Both the position numbers and the translations under genes were made by a program. A DNA stretch of 64,000 nt, taken from assembly GCA_041940025.1 (NCBI GenBank), contig JBGTSY010000012.1:14674-78673 (forward strand), in the 5' to 3' direction. Below, piece after piece: positions 54,391 to 61,000 of this stretch. Under the pieces are notes generated by a model. It made no database searches. It saw only the letters and a program-made list of their open reading frames with translations, and was not told where the DNA came from. This stretch comes from UBA5859 sp041940025. GTDB lineage: Bacteria; Pseudomonadota; Gammaproteobacteria; UBA5859. Within the stretch, counting starts at the first letter, position 1, and every line of letters starts with the position of its first letter.

Positions 54391-56484
54391 GTGGCAGTGA
54401 CAAAGAAAGTTTTTGAATATGGTGGCATCGAGGTCACACTGGAAACTGGTGCAATAGCGCGGCAAGCAACTGGTGCGGTGATGATCACCATGGGTGGCAC
54501 TGTTGTTTTGGTCACTGTAGTGGGTAAAGAGGAAGCGGTTCCCGGCCAAGATTTTTTTCCGTTAACGGTAAACTATCAAGAACGTGTGTATGCTGCCGGT
54601 CGGATCCCTGGTGGATTTTTTAAACGGGAAGGACGTCCTTCAGAAAAAGAAACACTCACTTCGCGTTTAATCGATCGCCCTATTCGACCCTTATTTCCAG
54701 ATGGATTTAAAAATGAGGTGCAGGTGATTGCGACAGTCATGTCAGCAGATCCTGAGGTGGATCCCGATATTGCTTCTATTTTGGGCGCTTCTGCCGCATT
54801 AGCGATTTCCGGTATTCCATTTAATGGTCCAGTGGGTGCGGCGCGAGTCGGGTATCGCGACGGGGACTTTATATTGAACCCGGATCGGGCTGCTTTAGAG
54901 ACCTCTCAGTTGGATTTAGTGGTAGCAGGTACCCGAAAAGCGGTGTTGATGGTGGAATCCGAAGCGGAAATGTTGTCCGAACAAGTGATGCTGGATGCGG
55001 TTCTATTTGGACATCAACAGATGCAAGTGGCGATAGATGCCATCCAAGCATTGGCGGATGAGGCTGGTAAAGCGAAATGGGATTGGCAGCCGCCACCAAA
55101 AGATGATGCACTGATGAGTGCGATAAGGGAAAAAGCTCTGGCTCCACTGAGTGAGGCATACCAGATTGCGGAGAAACAGAGTCGTTATACCCGAATCAGC
55201 GAGATCCATGCTGAAGTCTCAGAAACTTTTTTTGAAGAAGAGAACGAGCAACGCACAGTAGATAAGATTAAAAATGCAGTCAGCTCTTTGGAAAAAGAGA
55301 TTGTGCGTGAGAATATACTGAAAGGTTTGCCGCGGATCGATGGCAGAGATACAAAAACGGTTCGGCCCATTAGTGTGGATGTGAGTGTGTTGCCACGGGC
55401 ACACGGCTCTGCCCTGTTCACACGAGGGGAGACCCAAGCGATTGTCGTGACCACGTTAGGGACTGCTCGGGACGCACAACTTATTGATTCCATTGAAGGT
55501 GAGCGTCGTGATGAGCTCATGTTACATTACAATTTTCCTCCCTATTGTGTGGGTGAAACGGGTTTCGTCGGTTCGCCGAAAAGACGTGAAATTGGACACG
55601 GTCGACTGGCGAAAAGAGGCATCCAAGCGGTGATGCCAAGTAGTGAAGAATTTCCCTATGTGGTGCGAGTGGTATCTGAAATCACTGAGTCAAACGGCTC
55701 CAGCTCGATGGCATCGGTTTGCGGTTCCAGTCTCTCTTTAATGGATGCCGGTGTGCCCATTACTGCGCCTGTCGCCGGTATCGCCATGGGTCTCATTAAG
55801 GAAGAGCAGGGCTTTGCAGTATTAACCGATATTTTAGGGGATGAAGATCACCTAGGCGACATGGACTTCAAAGTGGCCGGTACCGCAGACGGGGTCACGG
55901 CGCTTCAGATGGATATAAAAATTGAGGGGATTGATCGGGAGATCATGCAAGCGGCATTGGATCAGGCAAAGGAGGGACGTTTGCACATATTGGGTGAAAT
56001 GTCTAAGGTCATTGATCAGGCCCGTACGGATCTTTCAGACTATGCACCCCGTATTATCACTTTTACCATTAATCCAGACCGAATTAGAGATGTGATTGGC
56101 AAAGGTGGTGCGACCATTCGTTCGATTACTGAAACTACCGGTGCCACTATAGATATACAGGATGATGGTACTGTGAGCGTTGCCTCTGTTGACTCCGTCG
56201 CCGGTAAGGAGGCGAGACGCTTAATTGAGCAGTATTCCTCAGACGTGGAAGTGGACCATATCTATGAAGGTAAAGTCTCTAAAATTGTAGACTTCGGCGC
56301 ATTTGTTACCATTCTTCCTGGTAAGGATGGATTGTTACATATTTCTCAGATCTCTAACGAGAGGATCAAGGACGTACGTGAGAAATTAAGCGAAGGGCAA
56401 ACCGTTAAGGTCAAAGTACTGGAAGTAGACAAACAAGGGCGTATTAGGCTTAGTATGAAAGCTATGGAAGAAGGGGCCGCATAA
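54391..56484 (+). CDS. pnp: Polyribonucleotide nucleotidyltransferase (PNPase)
   Basis: PNPase degrades RNA 3' to 5' with phosphate and is part of the degradosome. From the GTG at 54391 the protein has 697 residues. It has two RNase PH domains, the second with the catalytic aspartates in DILGDEDHLGDMDFKVAGT. A KH domain (RDVIGKGGATIRSITETTG) and an S1 domain (YEGKVSKIVDFGAFVTILPGKDGLLH) follow. GAGGGAG at 54376-54382 fits this GTG; the TTG at 54373 would precede that site. A strong terminator closes the operon. Confidence 0.98.
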   Translation: MAVTKKVFEYGGIEVTLETGAIARQATGAVMITMGGTVVLVTVVGKEEAVPGQDFFPLTVNYQERVYAAGRIPGGFFKREGRPSEKETLTSRLIDRPIRPLFPDGFKNEVQVIATVMSADPEVDPDIASILGASAALAISGIPFNGPVGAARVGYRDGDFILNPDRAALETSQLDLVVAGTRKAVLMVESEAEMLSEQVMLDAVLFGHQQMQVAIDAIQALADEAGKAKWDWQPPPKDDALMSAIREKALAPLSEAYQIAEKQSRYTRISEIHAEVSETFFEEENEQRTVDKIKNAVSSLEKEIVRENILKGLPRIDGRDTKTVRPISVDVSVLPRAHGSALFTRGETQAIVVTTLGTARDAQLIDSIEGERRDELMLHYNFPPYCVGETGFVGSPKRREIGHGRLAKRGIQAVMPSSEEFPYVVRVVSEITESNGSSSMASVCGSSLSLMDAGVPITAPVAGIAMGLIKEEQGFAVLTDILGDEDHLGDMDFKVAGTADGVTALQMDIKIEGIDREIMQAALDQAKEGRLHILGEMSKVIDQARTDLSDYAPRIITFTINPDRIRDVIGKGGATIRSITETTGATIDIQDDGTVSVASVDSVAGKEARRLIEQYSSDVEVDHIYEGKVSKIVDFGAFVTILPGKDGLLHISQISNERIKDVREKLSEGQTVKVKVLEVDKQGRIRLSMKAMEEGAA

Positions 56485-56509
56485 ATAAAGGCACGAAAAA
56501 TATTCATTC

Positions 56510-56533
56510 AAAGCCCCGTAACTGGGGCTTTTT
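56510..56533 (+). terminator. Rho-independent terminator after pnp
   Basis: AAAGCCCC and GGGGCTTT form a perfect 8-bp stem with a 6-base loop, followed by more T residues. It ends the rimP-to-pnp transcription unit and marks the end of the conserved chromosome block. Confidence 0.9.
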
Positions 56534-56829
56534 ATTAGGCACCACTTTGTCAGTTTAGTTTTCTTCGATAAGTATTAAAAAATTTATCTCAGGCTGTCTC
56601 TTCGTCCTCAATCCTATGGGAGCTAATTTCACTGCGGGCAATCTGTGTTCATGCAGTGATAGTCACTACTAGGATGTAAAAAGCTTAAAGGTAAAAAAAA
56701 AACATCTTGTTAAACGAGAAGCCATGAATCGCAACAACATAGATGAAAAAAACCTAACTTGTTCTGTTCTAATGGTTCCGCAGACTCGAATAAGAGACAA
56801 TACTACTGTCACTGATTGAAGTGTCTCTG
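56534..56829. other. Non-coding stretch after pnp
   Basis: No gene is recognisable. A 7-base inverted repeat (AGAGACA near 56795 and TGTCTCT near 56822) sits just before the IS3-type remnant and might belong to its left end. Confidence 0.4.
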
Positions 56830-57261
56830 ATAACGAAACGAACTGACAAAACCTATCTAGGGAGATGTAGGGAAGAGGCCGTCTCATCGGTTTACACATA
56901 GGATTCCAGCATCGACAAAGCTGCCGATTTGCAAGATATGCGAAGCGATATGCGTTATCGATGGAAGGACTCACTGGAGGCTGAGAAGGCAAGTAATTCC
57001 CTCTTTGTGGATGTGCGCGTTGTGCTTAAAAGGTCGCGTAAGGAAAAGGAGATATTAACAAGCCCAGTGCCTTCTTCCGGGCATTCGATAGCCTATCCGG
57101 TGTCAAAAGTTAAGGGTGTCAGCCGAGCAGCGTGCTATGACTGGCATGGCAACCCTGTTGAAGTCATTAAGGCTGAGCCTGATTGTGGAAAAAACGCGCT
57201 AGGAAAGCGGCCAAATTGGCCGTTATGCCACTGGAACGATTATGCCCAAGTTGAAATTTAA
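56830..57261 (+). pseudogene. Decayed IS3-family-like transposase (OrfA/OrfB remnant)
   Basis: In one frame from 56830 the translation reads ITKRTDKTYLGRCREEAVSS, a stop, then SSIDKAADLQ...MRYRWKDSLEAEKA and LKRSRKEKEILTS. This follows the layout of IS3-type OrfA: basic start, helix-turn-helix ending in YRWK, and leucine-zipper RKEKEIL. It continues with YPVSKVKGVSRAACYDWHGNP, like the start of OrfB (YPV..VCRVLGVSRSGYYAW). The expected ATG is ATA, a TAG interrupts the frame, and the catalytic DDE part is missing. A possible further scrap (WLAVIDASRVV, from about 57349) lies downstream. This is recognition by eye and needs a database check. Confidence 0.5.
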
Positions 57262-57794
57262 AGTGACATAGCCCATGGCGTACAAGGTAATAACGACAGG
57301 CACGCATTGAGAGGATGTGACTGATAATTTGCTGACACCACATTGCTGGCTGGCAGTGATAGACGCATCGCGAGTGGTTTGAGTGACGGATTATATCTAC
57401 TACACACGCGATTACACACCTTCAATGGAGAGAGGTGGCCGGTTAAATACCAACTGCTTCAAATAAAAGTGTCTGTAAAGGCTCGAACAGAACAATTTTA
57501 CCAATTTTCATGGTCAGGAATTGGCTGTTATGAGTTTGATAAGTCCGCAATTATTAAGAAATTATTTATTTAAGTTGTATTAAATATAGTTATGTTAATT
57601 ATTATAAATCAGAACACAAAAGTGCTGTTTGTATAAATGCCTGATTTAACGAATAAAATAGTTAAAAATAAAGAATTTTTTTATTCGATTCAGTTGAAAA
57701 CTGTTGTCTAAAAACCTCATAAGGTTTAGCGCTAAATTGATTTTTAAAAAGACTTAAACGATATTTTCTATTAGACTTTTATGCTTAAGGTTGT

Positions 57795-57811
57795 AATACT
57801 TCTGAAGTATT
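57795..57811. promoter_or_regulatory. 17-base palindrome, operator candidate for the NRPS gene
   Basis: AATACTTC and GAAGTATT are perfect 8-base arms around one central T, about 240 bases upstream of the NRPS start. It contains a T-N11-A core (57797-57809), compatible with a LysR-type or other dimeric regulator. The regulator is unknown. Confidence 0.45.
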
Positions 57812-57941
57812 AAAAAGGGTGAATTAAATTTAGTTAACCGACTGAATAACTGACAAAAATATAAAACCAATAATCATGTTTTTAGGTTAATTTTGGCTAC
57901 AGTTATAAGGGGGAGATTTTTAACTATTATTGTTTTAAGCC

Positions 57942-57991
57942 GTAACCGACCCATTTAGGCAGATGCATAAATGGATCTCTTTGGCCGTTAC
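57942..57991. promoter_or_regulatory. Long imperfect inverted repeat before the NRPS start
   Basis: GTAAC and GTTAC form the outer arms, and CCATTTA and TAAATGG (57951-57957, 57968-57974) the inner arms, around a 10-base centre. It ends about 58 bases before the NRPS ATG, so it may be an operator or a hairpin in the mRNA leader. Confidence 0.45.
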
Positions 57992-58049
57992 ATTATTGAT
58001 AGTTTTAAATATTATATCTCTTATCGTGTAAATGGGAATTTCTGGCTCA

Positions 58050-61000
58050 ATGTCTAGGTACCAACGTACTGAATTACATACTATAAATGACATTTTGTAC
58101 AATCGTGCTCAAGAGCAGTCTGCAAAGCGTGCTTTTACTTTTCTACAGGATGATGGCAGTGAGCGAGGGGTGCTCACCTATGCTGAGCTCCACCAGCGCG
58201 CCCAGGCTATAGCAGTCGAAATCGCTAAATACGCTTCACCGGGAGAGCGGGTACTCATGCTTTACCCACCCGGTTTAGAGTTTGTGGAAGCTTTTTTTGG
58301 CTGTCTCTACGCAGGCGCAATTGCTGTGCCAGCTTACCCACCGCGCAAGAATCAAAAACTTGGTCGTCTTGAAGCGATCTTAGAAGATTGTCATCCTGCT
58401 TTGGTGATGACCACGCAGAATCAGGCGCTGCGGGATCAACCCATTATTGAAGAGAGTATGGGGACTTCGCTGCCATGGTTGTGTAATGAGCAGATATCAC
58501 AAGATTTAGCCGCGTCGCCCACCCTGGAAGTCGCCTCGTTAGAGGATATCGCTTTTCTTCAATATACCTCGGGATCCACTGGTCATCCGAAGGGGGTCAT
58601 GGTCAGCCATGGCAATTTGATGCATAACGAAGAGATGATTCGGTTAGCCACCGAGCATACCGAAGAGACGGTGTTCGTGAGTTGGTTACCTATGTTTCAC
58701 GATATGGGTTTAATTGGCAATCTAGTGCAGACAGTCTACATGGGGTGTCAGTGCGTCCTGATGTCACCTGCCAGTTTTTTGCAGAAGCCTGTGCGTTGGC
58801 TGGAGGCGATTACCAAGTATAGAGGGACTACTTCTTGCGCGCCGAATTTTGCTTTCAACTTATGTGCGGAGCAAGTGACTGAAGCGGAGAAGGCGCATTT
58901 AGATTTGAGCAGTTGGACTGTGGCAGTGAATGCGGCGGAACCGATTCGAGCGGAAACTCTAGATTTGTTTACCGAAGCGTTTGCTCAGTGTGGTTTTTCA
59001 CGCCAAGTTTTTTATCCTTGTTTCGGCTTAGCTGAGGGCACGCTAATCGTCTCGGGCTGCAATAAGGGTCGCCAACCCCTGGTATTAGATGTAGACGCAG
59101 ACTCATTAACCCTGAACAAAGTTCGCATGGTGAATGCAGAAAGCCAGAATGGGTTAACACTGGTTAGCTCCGGTCACGAATGGTATGACCAAGAAATAGT
59201 GATTGTCGATCCGGAAACGAACGAAAAATGTGCTGCCGATCAGGTGGGGGAGATTTGGACTCGGGGCGCTAGTGTCGCGCAGGGATATTGGCATCAAGAA
59301 GAAGAAACCAAAAAGACTTTTGCTGCCTATTTAGCGACTGGAGAAGGACCTTACCTTCGCACCGGAGACTTAGGGTTTTTGCACCATTCTGAGCTCTATG
59401 TGACAGGTCGTCATAAGGATCTGATTATCATCCGCGGTTTAAATCACTATCCGCAAGATATTGAGTTAAGCGTGGTTCAAAGCCACGAGGCATTTCGGCC
59501 AGATTTTACCGCAGCTTTTTCAGTGGATGTCGCCGGTGAAGAGCGTTTGGTAGTGGTACAAGAATTAAAACGAGAATTCCGAAGGAGCTTTGACTTAGAG
59601 GAGTTAGCAAAAGCCGCCCAGGAGGCGGTTAATCGAGAACACCAGCTTCAAATCTATGATTTAGTGTTGCTGAAACCTGGACGCATTCCTAAAACTTCCA
59701 GCGGTAAAATTCAGCGCCGGGCGTGTGTACAGATGTATCAGAAAGATGAGTTGGAGATATTAGCTCGGCATAAATTCGAATTCACAGCTGTAGATGATAT
59801 GGATGATGAGGAAGATGAGTCGCCTCTAGTACTACATCAGCTCTCTTCTAACTTGCGAGTGCCCCGCATCGAAGCCTATTTGCAGAGGGCAACTGCCAGC
59901 TTACTGCACACAGAGGTGAGCGAAATTAATGTGGGACAGTCCTTAACCGCCTTAGGTTTGGACTCACTGCGAGTGAGTCAATTGTCTTCAAGGATTCGTG
60001 ATCGATTGGGTGTGTTAATTCCCATTGAACTGCTTTTTGTTGCGCCTGACTTACACCAGGTTGCTGTGCAGATTGACGAAGCGATGGAATTTGAAAATCG
60101 TGCATCCTCCAGTGGTATAGAGCGATGCATGAGTGACGCGCCTCAGTTGCTTTCTTTCTCGCAGCGGCGTCTTTGGTTTTTGTATCGATTTAATAAAGAT
60201 GATGTGAGTTACAACCTGTGTGCCGAGATAGAGTTTCGAGGCTCTCTCGATGTGTCTGCGCTGCAAAATGCTTTACAGGCATTGGTGAACAGACATGAAG
60301 CGTTGCGTACACGCATATTAGAAAGGGATGAAGAGGCGTTCCAAGAGGTGCTTCCCTACAGTCAGTTTGACATTCCAGTAGAGACCCTATCCGAAGTTGA
60401 ATTGCAAACCAGACTCAAAGAAGAAGCTGCAACCCCTTTTGATCTATTGGAGGGGCCTCTATTTCGTTTTCAATTGATACACCTAGATAAGACGCATCAC
60501 GTGTTGATAGTTAACTTCCACCATTTGGTGATGGACGGGTGGTCAGTGGGGGTGTTTCTAAGAGAGTTGTCAGCTTTATATGTAGATTATCATGCTGGAC
60601 AGGCGCCAAGTTTGAGGCCGGCAATTATACAATATAAAGATTTTACTAATTGGCAGCGGCAGATCCTATCCGCTGAGAAGTTAGCGCAACTCCAACGATT
60701 TTGGCAACAGTATTTAGCAGACGTTCCCTACTTAGAATTACCAACAGATTATCCACGTCCTGCAATGCGTAGCTACCGTGGCGAAGTAATACATTTTACT
60801 CTTCCACAAGAACTCACATCTCAGTTAAAACAGTTAGCTCGTGAACAACAGATCACTCTGTTTTCAGTACTGATGGCAGCCTATCAGATCTTGTTGTCGC
60901 GCTATAGTGGTCAGCAAGATATATGCGTGGGCACGACCACAGCGAATCGGCAAGCCACCGAGTTGGAATCCTTGGTTGGATTTGTCAGTAATACTGTTCC

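Larger units (their letters stand above)
57262..58049. other. AT-rich non-coding leader upstream of the NRPS gene
   Basis: Roughly 790 bases without a credible gene; from about 57550 onward the DNA is strikingly AT-rich compared with the flanking genes. It contains two marked inverted repeats (57795-57811 and 57942-57991) and must hold the promoter of the NRPS gene. A 76-codon frame at 57343-57573 has no recognisable similarity. Confidence 0.6.

Noticed and set aside
56669..56992. 107-codon minus-strand frame after pnp
   Set aside because: It overlaps the IS3-like relic on the opposite strand, has an implausible composition and no start signal.
57343..57573. 76-codon frame between the transposase relic and the NRPS gene
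   Set aside because: No recognisable domain, no ribosome binding site, and the DNA looks like decayed mobile-element sequence.
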